A stretch of DNA of 64,000 nucleotides from Burkholderiales bacterium (GTDB lineage Bacteria > Pseudomonadota > Gammaproteobacteria > Burkholderiales > Casimicrobiaceae): contig JAEUPL010000013.1 in NCBI GenBank assembly GCA_016790165.1, positions 62,001-126,000 of the forward strand, written 5' to 3'. The notes under the pieces are model-generated. The model saw only the letters and a list, made by a program, of their open reading frames with translations. It was not told where the DNA came from and ran no database searches. This document shows positions 33,912 to 42,499 of the stretch, in pieces. Within the stretch, counting starts at the first letter, position 1; the number at the start of each line of letters is the position of its first letter. The translations under genes and the position numbers were made by a program.

Positions 33912-34412
33912 GTATTCGGGGCACGGCGCAGCGTGTTGCGCGGACTCACGATCGGCGCACTGGCCTTCGTTGCGACCGGTGGCGCGGGCGTGCACGCAGC
34001 GAGCGTCGGCGACGCGGTGGCGCTGCCCGCCGTCACACTCATCGACGGCACCGTGCTCAAGCCCGAGCACTGGAAGGGCAAGGTGCTCATCGTTCAACGC
34101 TTCGCCACGTGGTGCCCGTTCTGCAAGGTGCAAAACCCGAAGCTAGAAAAGCTGCTCAAGGCGAACAAGGCCAGAGGCCTTGAAGTGCTCTCGCTGTCCA
34201 TCGACAAGAACGCCGCCGAAGTGCCGAAATACATGCAGCAGCACGGCTACACCTTCAACGCCGCGATGATGACGCCCGAGTGGCAACGCGTGCTGGGCGA
34301 CATCAAGGGCCTGCCGGTGATCTGGGTGATCGGTCGCGACGGCAAGGTCAAACAGGTCGAAGCCGGAGAACTGCTCGACGAAGACGTGGCCGAACTCGCC
34401 CGCTGGCTATAA
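33861..34412 (+). CDS. TlpA/SoxW-like periplasmic thioredoxin
   Basis: The product has 183 residues, or 171 if translation starts at ATG 33897. A Tat-like signal (GARRSVLRGLTIGALAFVAT) precedes a TlpA-type thioredoxin domain with the active site WCPFC (FATWCPFCKVQNPKLEKLL) and the cis-Pro segment GLPVIWVIGRDGKV. Next to soxB it is likely to keep Sox proteins, for example the SoxY Cys, reduced, as SoxW does; electrons could come from the DsbD upstream. The upstream half of the gene start lies within a 115-bp palindromic repeat, so the N-terminal 12 residues of the longer form may not be real. Confidence 0.82.
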   Translation: MTNHAESKQQQSMNEKAVFGARRSVLRGLTIGALAFVATGGAGVHAASVGDAVALPAVTLIDGTVLKPEHWKGKVLIVQRFATWCPFCKVQNPKLEKLLKANKARGLEVLSLSIDKNAAEVPKYMQQHGYTFNAAMMTPEWQRVLGDIKGLPVIWVIGRDGKVKQVEAGELLDEDVAELARWL

Positions 34413-34450
34413 TTTCTGGCTCAACTGGGTGCTCACCCAGACGCGCTCTA

Positions 34451-34537
34451 GCCGGGGTGGCGGAATTGGTAGACGCAGCGGATTCAAAATCCGCCGCTAG
34501 TGATAGTGTGCGGGTTCGAGTCCCGCCCTCGGCACCA
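34451..34537 (+). tRNA. tRNA-Leu (anticodon CAA)
   Basis: An 87-nt cloverleaf: acceptor GCCGGGG pairs with CCTCGGC (one G-T), the anticodon stem GCGGA/TCCGC holds loop TTCAAAA with anticodon CAA, there is a long type-II variable arm, and the T-arm contains GGTTCGAGTCC. The CCA tail is encoded. A small hairpin (CTGGGT/ACCCAG, 34425-34440) lies just upstream and may terminate the thioredoxin transcript. Confidence 0.95.
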
Positions 34538-34578
34538 ATCGGACTTCAAATGTCCGGTGGACATTTGAAGTCCGATTG
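34535..34578. repeat. Long perfect inverted repeat starting in the CCA end of tRNA-Leu
   Basis: AATCGGACTTCAAATGTCC (34537-34555) is followed by GGT and its exact reverse complement (34559-34577), with pairing extended into the CC of the tRNA's CCA. A related fragment (GGCCGGTGGACAATCAAAGC and CCGATCGGG) occurs at about 34733-34761. The rest of the gap to 34834 holds nothing identifiable. It could terminate or protect the tRNA transcript, although no T-run follows. Confidence 0.7.
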
Positions 34579-34834
34579 GGTCAAAAGAAGCGCTCCAAAG
34601 CCTCCCCCTATCTGCCGGTGAAGGACGCAATAAAGCGTCCCAAGAGTTACGCCCATTGCAGCGTGCAAGGTCCGCGCGCAGCGCGCTAACTAAGGCGAGA
34701 GCGCCAGCGAGCGCCGCATTGGCTCGCAAGAATGGCCGGTGGACAATCAAAGCCCGATCGGGCAGAGCGTGACGCCCTACCAGTGACACGTGGAATTGTG
34801 ACGGGCCAGCCGCGACTGGCCCGATCTCAAGTCA

Positions 34835-35938
34835 CTAAGCCGTCACTTCCTTCGCCGAAATCACGTACTTGAACGTGTCCGGGGACAGTGAATCGAACGC
34901 GCCGGACGCGTTTTCGCCGTTCGGGTACATCAGGAACGGCAGGGTGCCCTTGGCGCTGCTGCCGGGCAGGCGGATGTCGTGCGCGGTGTTCCAGCCGACC
35001 CAGTTGCCTTCCCAGCGGCCAAACAGGTTGGCGTAGACAGGGGCTACGATGGGGTGCTTCGGGTCCTTGATCCAGTCGGCGGTTTCCTGGCGCATCACCT
35101 TCAGCACATCGGCCGGGTCCATCGCCACCCAGCCGTGCGACTTGAGATGCACCTCAGCTCGGCAGTGCTGCGCGCCTTTGAGGTTGGCCGAGTTGGCGCC
35201 CAGCTCCTTGTAGGGGAAGGCGGACGGCGCAAGGCGCAGGCCATACACGTCGCGCGCCGGAATGCCCACTGCACGGCAGAGACCGACGAACAGCGCATTC
35301 AGGTCGGCACACTTGCCGCCCAGGTTGCCGGTTTCCAGCATCGTCTTGATGTCGCCCGTGCCGCAGCCGCGTGTGGTCGGTTCGCGGTGGCCGTTGGCGA
35401 TGACCCATGCGTACAGCGCGCGGACTTTTTCCAGCTCGGTCTGGGCATTTTTCGTGGCTTCAAGCGCTGTCTTGCCTACGATGCCATCAACCGGTTGCAG
35501 CTCCGTCGGGCCGAGGTATGGCTTCAGGCTGGCGGCATCGGCATCGGCCACGGTGCCTGGCTTGGACAGATCCACCGCGCGGTTGCGTGTTTGCAGCTTG
35601 CTGGTGACGGTGAGTGTCGGTGCAGCGACGCCGGCGTCGAACTCCGCGTGCACCATGCGCACGCCACGCGCCGGGTCGTTCGCAAGGCTTGCCCGCGTTG
35701 CGTTGCCGCTCCATTGGTTGTTCAGCGTTTTCTGCCAGTCGGTGTCGAGATCGGGTACCGGCAGCCAGAGTTTGGTGACGCCCTTCGGCTCGGCGACGGT
35801 GACCGTGGTGGTCAGCTCAAACGTGCGCCACGGCCCGACGGCAGGCTCGAATTTGCGCTCCTGCGCGAAAGCGGGGATCGGCAGGGCAGAGATCAGGCCA
35901 GCTTGCAGCAGCTGGCGGCGTGTCAGACTGATTTTCAT
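34835..35938 (-). CDS. Exported transglutaminase-like (cysteine protease fold) protein
   Basis: The product has 367 residues with a signal peptide (TRRQLLQAGLISALPIPAFA; RR suggests possible Tat export). Residues 165-275 form a transglutaminase-core domain: the catalytic Cys in GGKCADLNALFVGLCRAVGIPAR, the His in HCRAEVHLKSHGWVAMDPAD followed by the acidic residue of that motif. Such periplasmic proteins may act as peptidases or amidases; the substrate is unknown. It is the last gene of the minus-strand run that includes the TlpA-like and DsrE genes, 74 nt after the former. Confidence 0.8.
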   Translation of the reverse strand: MKISLTRRQLLQAGLISALPIPAFAQERKFEPAVGPWRTFELTTTVTVAEPKGVTKLWLPVPDLDTDWQKTLNNQWSGNATRASLANDPARGVRMVHAEFDAGVAAPTLTVTSKLQTRNRAVDLSKPGTVADADAASLKPYLGPTELQPVDGIVGKTALEATKNAQTELEKVRALYAWVIANGHREPTTRGCGTGDIKTMLETGNLGGKCADLNALFVGLCRAVGIPARDVYGLRLAPSAFPYKELGANSANLKGAQHCRAEVHLKSHGWVAMDPADVLKVMRQETADWIKDPKHPIVAPVYANLFGRWEGNWVGWNTAHDIRLPGSSAKGTLPFLMYPNGENASGAFDSLSPDTFKYVISAKEVTA

Positions 35939-36012
35939 GAGTTACTCCGTAGGTCAATCGTTAGGACGGGGAATCGGGGGTGCAGACGATGCGGCCGCGA
36001 ATGGGGCCTCGC

Positions 36013-36543
36013 TTACGTCACGCGCGAGTCGAGCAATGGCCGAAGCCATCGCGCCGCATCGGGGCCAAGCCAATCGATTTCGCCAATGACCGCGAAACGG
36101 GCGCGACCCGTGCGATCAACGGCGATGGTCGTTGGGTAAATTTTGACACCGTAGTCGCGCGCCACGCCGCCATCGCGGTCGCGCAGCACGGTGAGCGAAA
36201 GGCCGGTCTGCTCGACAAACCGCTTCACGGTGCCGTCGGTCTCGCGAAAGTTGATCGCCAGCACCTTGAGTCCGGCGCTGGCATGACGAGACTCGAGCAA
36301 CTCAAGCGACGGCATCTCGGCGCGGCAGGGCTCGCACCAGCTCGCCCAGAAGTTCAGCAGCAACGGCCTGCCGCGCAGCGCGGCGAGAGACACGGGTTGA
36401 CCACCCAGTGCATCCAGTTCGAACGCTGGCGTCGCCTGCGTGCGCGGCCACGGCACGGGCACCGGCTTCGCCGTGGCGACGTTCGGCAACCCCAATGGCA
36501 AACCAGCGGCCGCCAGCATGGTCAGCGCTGCGCGTCGGTTCAT
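36013..36543 (-). CDS. TlpA/ResA-family thiol-disulfide oxidoreductase
   Basis: The product has 176 residues, exported (MNRRAALTMLAAAGLPLGLP then ATA-K). The redoxin domain shows FELDALGGQPVSLAALRGRP, the active site WCEPC in NFWASWCEPCRAEMPSLELL, and the cis-Pro loop KIYPTTIAVDRTGRAR. Such proteins reduce Cys residues for cytochrome maturation or specific periplasmic partners. It sits between the transglutaminase-like gene and the DsrE/GcvH-like pair, 87 nt after DsrE. Confidence 0.85.
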   Translation of the reverse strand: MNRRAALTMLAAAGLPLGLPNVATAKPVPVPWPRTQATPAFELDALGGQPVSLAALRGRPLLLNFWASWCEPCRAEMPSLELLESRHASAGLKVLAINFRETDGTVKRFVEQTGLSLTVLRDRDGGVARDYGVKIYPTTIAVDRTGRARFAVIGEIDWLGPDAARWLRPLLDSRVT

Positions 36544-36630
36544 CTGCCTGCTCCAGCGCGCGCCCGCGAAAAGCGTCCGAACGATCTTGCATCGGCCGAT
36601 GCGCAGAGTGGGGGCAGGGCAGCCATGACG

Positions 36631-37032
36631 TCAAAACACCAGTACCGACCAGTTCGCATCCATCGCGCGTGACATGAACTGCACGGCGCCACCGAAGCGG
36701 GAGCATTCTGGAATTAGATGATCGGCATCCATACGCTGTGCGACCAGCGCGTCGCGGCATGCGTACAGCACGGCACCGTGCTCGACCGCTTCGCGCAGCG
36801 TATCGAGGATGGTTTTGGGGTGATCTGACGCGCGCAGGGACGCGGCGACGCCCGGCCGGAGCAACTGCACGCTGGCGGCCGTGAAATAAATTTCAACCGG
36901 CGCGTCCATCGCCGCCGCCGCCGCCGCGCAGAAGAAGGGCGTTGCCAGTCGGTGCGGCGCGGATGGATCGGCGCTCCACAACAGGATGGCCACGCCGCGG
37001 GCGTCGGGAGGAGACTTGCAGGTGTCAGCCAT
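36631..37032 (-). CDS. DsrE-family protein
   Basis: The product has 133 residues from ATG 37032, which overlaps the end of the GcvH-like gene by 8 nt; longer frames upstream only read through that gene. Features of the DsrE/DsrF-like fold are visible: GVAILLWSADPSAPHRLATP near the N-terminus, the Ala-rich helix FFCAAAAAAMDAPVEIYFTA, and VLYACRDALVAQRMDADHLI, with a Cys at the position often used for persulfide transfer. DsrE proteins hand sulfur between partners in the cytoplasm. Coupling with a lipoyl carrier is discussed in the findings. Confidence 0.75.
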   Translation of the reverse strand: MADTCKSPPDARGVAILLWSADPSAPHRLATPFFCAAAAAAMDAPVEIYFTAASVQLLRPGVAASLRASDHPKTILDTLREAVEHGAVLYACRDALVAQRMDADHLIPECSRFGGAVQFMSRAMDANWSVLVF

Positions 37033-37471
37033 CGGTCCAGCGATCCGGGCGTTGCGTGGTCGCCACGTACTCGAGCGTAGCGTTGACTGCATGCGCAGGT
37101 TGTTGCAGATTCGCCTGATCGGCTGCCCAATCGCCGCATCGCAGGCGCGCCAGCCAGCCCGCGCCGTAAGGGTCGCTGCGCAGCAATTCAGGCATGGCTT
37201 CAACGTCACGGTTGATTGCAAGCACGGTGCCGCTGACGGCCGACTTCACCGAGACAATGGTTTTGGCGAGCTCGACGACGCCGATGCTGCGACCCTGTTC
37301 AAGCACCGTGTCGACCGGCTTGAGTCGGCACATGTAGATTTCGCCCGCGAGGTGAATGCCGAGCGATGTGATGCCGACCGTGACCGTGTTGTCGGCTTCC
37401 GGGCGCGCCCAGACCTGATGCTCGACGAGCAACCAGAGGTCGTCCGGAAAATCGTGGTCGGCGATGATCAT
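37025..37471 (-). CDS. GcvH-like lipoyl carrier protein (possible sulfur-transfer LbpA type)
   Basis: The product has 148 residues. ATG at 37471 starts the conserved N-terminus, and longer frames run through the tRNA-Sec gene. The H-protein fold is recognisable: VTVGITSLGIHLAGEIYMCR, then the lipoylation site in VVELAKTIVSVKSAVSGTVL, where Lys of ELAK aligns with the lipoyl-Lys of ESVK in GcvH, and YGAGWLARLR at the C-terminus. No glycine decarboxylase genes are nearby; instead it overlaps a DsrE gene and lies near formate/sulfur genes, so it may be a lipoate-binding protein of the kind associated with sulfur oxidation. That role is inferred. Confidence 0.75.
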   Translation of the reverse strand: MIIADHDFPDDLWLLVEHQVWARPEADNTVTVGITSLGIHLAGEIYMCRLKPVDTVLEQGRSIGVVELAKTIVSVKSAVSGTVLAINRDVEAMPELLRSDPYGAGWLARLRCGDWAADQANLQQPAHAVNATLEYVATTQRPDRWTDG

Positions 37472-37508
37472 CGCGCTCGATACCCGCCGCGCGCCGCGCC
37501 GAAAGGGG

Positions 37509-37604
37509 TGGCGGAAGGGAATGGGAGTCGAACCCACCCGGCAACGCGTGGCGTCGCCCACCGGGTTTGAAGCCCGGCCGATCCACCAGGATCGTTTCCC
37601 TTCC
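37509..37604 (-). tRNA. selC: tRNA-Sec (anticodon UCA)
   Basis: A 96-nt gene with the features of bacterial tRNA-Sec: long acceptor arm beginning GGAAGGGA and ending TCCCTTCC-GCCA, an extended D-stem, anticodon stem CCGGG/CCCGG with loop CTTCAAA containing TCA, a long variable arm and T-loop GGTTCGACTCC. It begins 15 nt after the selB stop codon on the same strand, so it may be part of the selB transcript. It reads the UGA in fdnG nearby. Confidence 0.95.
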
Positions 37605-37619
37605 ATGAAATCGTTGCCT

Positions 37620-39605
37620 TCACAGTGCTGGCCCTTCGGTGAACAGCGCACAATCGGCGCGTACCTTGTGGCTGTCGCCGACGCGGCGGCAGAGTCCAAT
37701 ACGGTCGAAGTACTCCAGAATCTGTATCGCGCGCTTGCGGCCTAATTTTGTCGCATCACGCAGTTGAGCCGCTGTGATCTCGGCGTCCTCCTTGTTCGCA
37801 AGCTGCCGCACCATCGTGGCCAGCACCTGCATCGTGGCGGCAGGGTACACAAGATCGCGCACGACCTGATGCACGTCGCCTACCTGCGCCAGCCTCGCAA
37901 TCGAGGTGCGCATGATGGATTCGGCAATCCCTGCGTCGCGCGCAAGGTCCCGCACCCAGACCCCTTCAAAGCCAGCCGAAGACAACGGGACGGCAATCTG
38001 CTGCGCGATGCGCTGGTCGACGTCGGACAGGCGCACCGCATGCTCCGGCAGGTGCAGGCACGCACCACGCTGCGCCAGGCGCGGCGCGTCCGCCGCCACG
38101 CCCGCCGCGAGCCCGTGGCCGCGCAGGCAGCGTTCAACCAGCGCATCGAACAGCGGCTGCGGCAGTCGCGGTGTCGCCATCCGGCGCAAGCGACCACGGT
38201 CGAGCCCAAGCTCATCGGGGCGCGCGGCGTGGTACTCGGCGAGCGTACCGAGGATCGACTGTTCGGCGTGCTGCGCGAATGGGCTAGCCAGCGCGTACTG
38301 GGCAGCGCCCGACGTGACCAGTGCGTTGTCGAGCTGTGGCTGCCACGCCGCGGTCAGACCCTCAGCCCGGCGAAATGCGTCCAGTTCGACGCCATGTTCA
38401 CAGACGTCAAGCAACGCCTGCAAACGTGCCGCCGGTGTGTCGCGTTGCAGGGCATCGAGTTCGGCAAGGCGTTGCGGCGTGCGGCGATAGCGGGCTGGCG
38501 CTACCGGTGCCAGCACACGACCGCCGGCGATCGTGCGCGACGCCGATGCGTCGCGGAGCACTACGCGATCGCCATGCCACGCGCCGATGGGTTGGCGCAG
38601 CACCAGTTGAGCCAGCGCGCGGCCGCCGGGTGCGATGGTGTCGCCGCCATCGGCGGCCAGCACCGCGACGCTGCCCATGACGGTGGCGGCGCCCAGATGC
38701 ACGTGTACTGGCGTGCCGGACCGGAGTGCGGTGGTTTCACCCTGCCACACGTCGAGCAACACATCGATGCGTGCCGACGAACTGCCCGACCCGGTCGCCA
38801 CCAGCCACTGGCCGCGCGCAATGTCGTCCTTCACGGCGCCGACCAGGGCAACGGCGCACCGCTGGCCGGCCGAGCCTTCGTCGGTGGCAGTGTTTTGCGC
38901 ATGCAGACTGCGCACGCGGAACGCCCGCGCGCTTGCTGCCGGAATCACTTGCACCATGTCATCAACGCGCACGCGGCCCGCATGCGCGGTGCCGGTGACC
39001 ACAGTGCCGACGCCGGCCAGCGTGAACGCCCGGTCGACCGCAAGGCGGAAGCCGTGTTCGGCGCTGTCACGGGCTGCGACAGGGCGAGCCTTCTCAAACA
39101 ACCACGCGCGCAACGCATCGATGCCGTCGCCGGTGGTGGCCGCCGTGGCAAAGCAGGGGGCGTCGTGCAGCGCCGTTCCATGCAGGAGCGCCCGCACGTC
39201 AGCCGCAACCGCCGCCACTCGCTCCGCATCAACGCGATCCGTTTTGGTGATGACAATGGCTCCCCGCGAAATGCCGAGCAATGAAAGCACAGCGAGATGC
39301 TCGCGCGTTTGCGGCATGACTCCATCGTCCGCTGCGACCAGAAGCAGCGCGACATCGATGCCAGTGGCACCGGCCAGCATCGTGTGCACCAGCCGTTCGT
39401 GGCCCGGCACATCGATGAAGCCAATGCGATCAGGGACTCCACTTGCAGGCGCCTCCTGCGTGGGGACGGGCAGGTAGGCATAGCCCAGCTCGATGCTGAT
39501 GCCGCGCGCCTTTTCCTCCGGCAGACGATCGGTGTCAACGCCCGTGAGCGCGCGCACCAGGGTGGTCTTGCCGTGGTCGATGTGGCCTGCGGTGCCGACG
39601 ATCAT
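37620..39605 (-). CDS. selB: Selenocysteine-specific elongation factor SelB
   Basis: The product has 661 residues. It brings Sec-tRNA to UGA codons marked by a SECIS hairpin. The GTPase begins at the first codon: [20 protein letters not shown] (P-loop), [13 protein letters not shown] and TKTDRV. Beta-barrel domains follow, then about 270 C-terminal residues of winged-helix repeats that bind the SECIS RNA ([20 protein letters not shown]). The size is slightly larger than E. coli SelB. It lies between the fccB-like flavoprotein gene (24 nt gap) and selC. Confidence 0.95.
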   Translation of the reverse strand: MIVGTAGHIDHGKTTLVRALTGVDTDRLPEEKARGISIELGYAYLPVPTQEAPASGVPDRIGFIDVPGHERLVHTMLAGATGIDVALLLVAADDGVMPQTREHLAVLSLLGISRGAIVITKTDRVDAERVAAVAADVRALLHGTALHDAPCFATAATTGDGIDALRAWLFEKARPVAARDSAEHGFRLAVDRAFTLAGVGTVVTGTAHAGRVRVDDMVQVIPAASARAFRVRSLHAQNTATDEGSAGQRCAVALVGAVKDDIARGQWLVATGSGSSSARIDVLLDVWQGETTALRSGTPVHVHLGAATVMGSVAVLAADGGDTIAPGGRALAQLVLRQPIGAWHGDRVVLRDASASRTIAGGRVLAPVAPARYRRTPQRLAELDALQRDTPAARLQALLDVCEHGVELDAFRRAEGLTAAWQPQLDNALVTSGAAQYALASPFAQHAEQSILGTLAEYHAARPDELGLDRGRLRRMATPRLPQPLFDALVERCLRGHGLAAGVAADAPRLAQRGACLHLPEHAVRLSDVDQRIAQQIAVPLSSAGFEGVWVRDLARDAGIAESIMRTSIARLAQVGDVHQVVRDLVYPAATMQVLATMVRQLANKEDAEITAAQLRDATKLGRKRAIQILEYFDRIGLCRRVGDSHKVRADCALFTEGPAL

Positions 39606-39629
39606 GCGAGGTCTGGGTTTCTCGATGGG

Positions 39630-40961
39630 TCAGGCGAAGAGATCGTCAACCATGCGCGCGAACCAGCGGAAGTCTTCGCGCACGAGGTCAGCCCGGCGTA
39701 CGTTGTCGTCGAGCTGCGTCTGTTCGATGATGCCTTCGCCATTAATCTTGTAGTCGAACTGCACCGCGATGGCTTCGCGCGGTTCGCCATTGACCAGCAT
39801 GTAGCACAGGTTGTCGGGCAGCTCACCTTTCGGTGTGCGGCCGGCGATGCGCTCTGCAATGTACTTGGCGACAATCCGGCCATGCTGATTGGCCACGTGA
39901 CCTGCCTTGGGATAGAAGAGGAACTGCGGCGACACCAGCCCAACCGCATCGCCGATCACGTACACATTCGGATCGCTCTTCAGATTGAGCATCAAGGGAT
40001 CAACGCCCGCCCAGCCTGTGGGTTTGCCCTCGGCGTTGTTGCCAATCGCACCTGCCTTCCAGGCCAGATCGCCCGCTTGATGCGGCGCCATGAGCACCGC
40101 GTGGTCGAACTTGAGGTCGCCCGCAGCCGTCTTGATCCGCTTGGCAAACGGATCGATCTCCTTGACGTGGGCATTGGGCACGTAGGTGATGATGTCCTTG
40201 TAGAGTTCCTCGAACGCAGTCCGGAAGCCGAGGCCGATGGGACGCACGCCGTCTTTATGGTCAAGGATGGTGATGTGCCCCTTGATGTTGTGCTTCTTGA
40301 ACCACCACGCCACCAGACATGCGCGCTCATACGGGCTCGGCGGGCAGCGTTGCGGCGGCGGGGGCAAGTTCATCACCCATTCGCCACCCTTGAAGTCGTG
40401 CAGCGCGCGTTTGAGCGCGAAATGCTCGGCGTTGGGCATGTACGCGGACGGGAAGCGCGCCTTGGTCGCCTCGGCCGCGCGCCGGTCGTTGCCGAACCAG
40501 GCTTCGTAGTTGTAGCGAATGCCCGGAGAGAGCACGAGGTAGTCGTAATCGAGCCAGCCAAGACTGGTGGTCACGCGCTTGGCGTCGCGCTCGATGTTGA
40601 GTATCTCGCACTGAATGAAGCGATAGCCGTGGCGCTCGGAGACTCGCAGGTACTCGTACGTCAGAAACTGTGTGTCGACGACATCGATGAGCCACTTGTT
40701 GCTCATCGGGCACGAGAAGAACGTGCTGTGGCGTTCGAGCATGATGACTTCAGCGTTCGGGGCGAGCTGGCGCAAATACTTGCTGACCGTCAGGCCACCC
40801 CAACCGCCACCACAGACGACGATGCGGGGTACTTTCCCCTTGGCGAGCAGCGGCTGGGTTTGGCCGCCAATCAGGAAGGGCAGCGACGCGTTCTGGGCGG
40901 CTGCGGCACCGGCGAGCGCGGCGCTACCGGACGCAATGAATTGGCGGCGATTGATACTCAC
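39630..40961 (-). CDS. fccB: Flavocytochrome c sulfide dehydrogenase flavoprotein (FccB/SoxF-like)
   Basis: The product has 443 residues. A Tat signal ([20 protein letters not shown]) precedes an FAD-binding fold ([20 protein letters not shown]), the redox segment with Cys in [16 protein letters not shown], the second FAD motif ([10 protein letters not shown]) and the C-terminal FCSD domain ([20 protein letters not shown]). This family oxidises sulfide in the periplasm with a small diheme cytochrome partner, which is not encoded nearby. It is unusual that the gene sits between selA and selB, 20 and 24 nt from them, apparently in the same transcript. Confidence 0.88.
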   Translation of the reverse strand: MSINRRQFIASGSAALAGAAAAQNASLPFLIGGQTQPLLAKGKVPRIVVCGGGWGGLTVSKYLRQLAPNAEVIMLERHSTFFSCPMSNKWLIDVVDTQFLTYEYLRVSERHGYRFIQCEILNIERDAKRVTTSLGWLDYDYLVLSPGIRYNYEAWFGNDRRAAEATKARFPSAYMPNAEHFALKRALHDFKGGEWVMNLPPPPQRCPPSPYERACLVAWWFKKHNIKGHITILDHKDGVRPIGLGFRTAFEELYKDIITYVPNAHVKEIDPFAKRIKTAAGDLKFDHAVLMAPHQAGDLAWKAGAIGNNAEGKPTGWAGVDPLMLNLKSDPNVYVIGDAVGLVSPQFLFYPKAGHVANQHGRIVAKYIAERIAGRTPKGELPDNLCYMLVNGEPREAIAVQFDYKINGEGIIEQTQLDDNVRRADLVREDFRWFARMVDDLFA

Positions 40962-40981
40962 GTCGGGGTCTCCTCAGAAAG

Positions 40982-42499
40982 TTAGGCAATGTTCGGGTTG
41001 CCGGCGTCGGCAAGCAGCAGGCGACGCAGGTCGGGGAGTTGCACAAGCACATCCTCGGCGTCATCCACGCAGCGCAGGTCAAGACAAAGTGTGTCGTCAG
41101 CGATGCGACCGATGATGGGGCGCGGCAAGGCCCGCAAGGCGGTGGCCAGTTCGTCGAGCGCTCGCCCGATCCCCTTGCGCAGGGTGGCCGCAGGCGCGAC
41201 CCGCAGGCCGGCGGACGGTAGCCGGTCAACCGGCAATGAACCGGAGCCAATCTGGCTCATGAGCGCGACAACACTCACGGTGAAGCGAGGTGACACGGCC
41301 TGCGCAAACGCCGGTGCCAGGATTTGCGCGGTGGCTTCGATCTGTGCCGGTGGCCGCGTCAGATGCCGCAATGTCGGCAAATCCTGCGTGAGTCGCTCGG
41401 GTTGCAGATAGAGCCGCAATGTGGCTTCCAGCGCAGCAAGCGGCAGCTTGCTCATCCGCAGCGCGCGTTTCATCGGAAACTTGCGAATGCGACCAATGGC
41501 CGCCTTGCTCCCCACGATCAGCCCCGCCTGCGGGCCGCCGAGCAGTTTGTCGCCGGAGAAGGTGACCACATCACAGCCCGCGCGCAGCATTTCCTGCGGG
41601 GTTGGCTCATGCGGCAGCCCCCACTGCGCCAGATCAACCAGCGCACCGCTGCCGAGGTCGGTGGCGACAGGAAGGCCACGTGAATGGGCGAGCGTGGCCA
41701 GTGTCGCTTCATCGACCGAGGAGGTGAAACCCTGTACGGCGTAGTTGCTGGTGTGTACCTTCATCAGCAGCGCCGTGCGCTCAGTGATGGCCCGTTCGTA
41801 GTCGTGCAAATGGGTGCGATTGGTGGTGCCGACCTCGATCATGTTCGCGCCGGCACTGGCCATCACGTCCGGCATGCGAAAGGCGCCGCCAATTTCGACC
41901 AGCTCACCGCGAGAGACGATGACCTCGCGATCACGCGCCAGTGCGGCGATGGTGAGCAGCACGGCGGCCGCGTTGTTGTTAACCACGGTGGCAGCTTCGG
42001 CGCCAGTCAACGTACACAGCAGTTCTTCGACGACGCTGTCGCGGTCGCCGCGACTGCCCGTCGCGAGGTCGTACTCGAGATTGTTGGGGCCGGCCATGAC
42101 AGCCAGCAGATGATGCAGCGCGCTGTCCGCGAGCAGCGCGCGGCCAAGATTGGTGTGAATGACGGTGCCGGTGAGGTTCAGGACGGACCGCATGCGTGGC
42201 CGCAGCGCATGCTCTACGCGAGCCTCGATCGCGTCGCTGAGTGCTTCGTCGGTGAGTCCTCCGGTCGTCAGATGGCCATCACGCACAGCGGACCGCCATG
42301 CATCCATTTGTGCACGCACTGCCGCCACGACCAGCGTGCGGCCGTTTTGGGCCACGCGCGTGGCAATGCGGGGCAGCCGCAGTACGCGATCGACGGCGGG
42401 AATGTCCTTGGCTTGCGCGAGCGACGCCCCGGCTTGACCGGGGGCTGTTCGTGGGGCGCCGCTTGAACCGTGAACCACGGATTCGTTGGGCGGCGCCAT
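40982..42499 (-). CDS. selA: L-seryl-tRNA(Sec) selenium transferase SelA
   Basis: The product has 505 residues. SelA converts seryl-tRNA(Sec) to selenocysteinyl-tRNA using selenophosphate. Family features: the N-terminal VLRLPRIATRVAQNGRTLVV, then NLTGTVIHTNLGRALL and TVVNNNAAAVLL, and the PLP Lys in VTFSGDKLLGGPQAGLIVG. The first 30 residues are a low-complexity extension; a later start is possible. Its ATG overlaps the fdhE stop (ATGA), coupling the two. selD is not in the window. Confidence 0.95.
   Translation of the reverse strand: MAPPNESVVHGSSGAPRTAPGQAGASLAQAKDIPAVDRVLRLPRIATRVAQNGRTLVVAAVRAQMDAWRSAVRDGHLTTGGLTDEALSDAIEARVEHALRPRMRSVLNLTGTVIHTNLGRALLADSALHHLLAVMAGPNNLEYDLATGSRGDRDSVVEELLCTLTGAEAATVVNNNAAAVLLTIAALARDREVIVSRGELVEIGGAFRMPDVMASAGANMIEVGTTNRTHLHDYERAITERTALLMKVHTSNYAVQGFTSSVDEATLATLAHSRGLPVATDLGSGALVDLAQWGLPHEPTPQEMLRAGCDVVTFSGDKLLGGPQAGLIVGSKAAIGRIRKFPMKRALRMSKLPLAALEATLRLYLQPERLTQDLPTLRHLTRPPAQIEATAQILAPAFAQAVSPRFTVSVVALMSQIGSGSLPVDRLPSAGLRVAPAATLRKGIGRALDELATALRALPRPIIGRIADDTLCLDLRCVDDAEDVLVQLPDLRRLLLADAGNPNIA

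Noticed and set aside
34484-34789. Minus-strand frame across tRNA-Leu coding for CRGRDSNPH
   Set aside because: The peptide is the well-known spurious translation of a tRNA-Leu gene.
37764-39284. 506-codon plus-strand frame within selB
   Set aside because: Antisense shadow of selB; no recognisable protein features.
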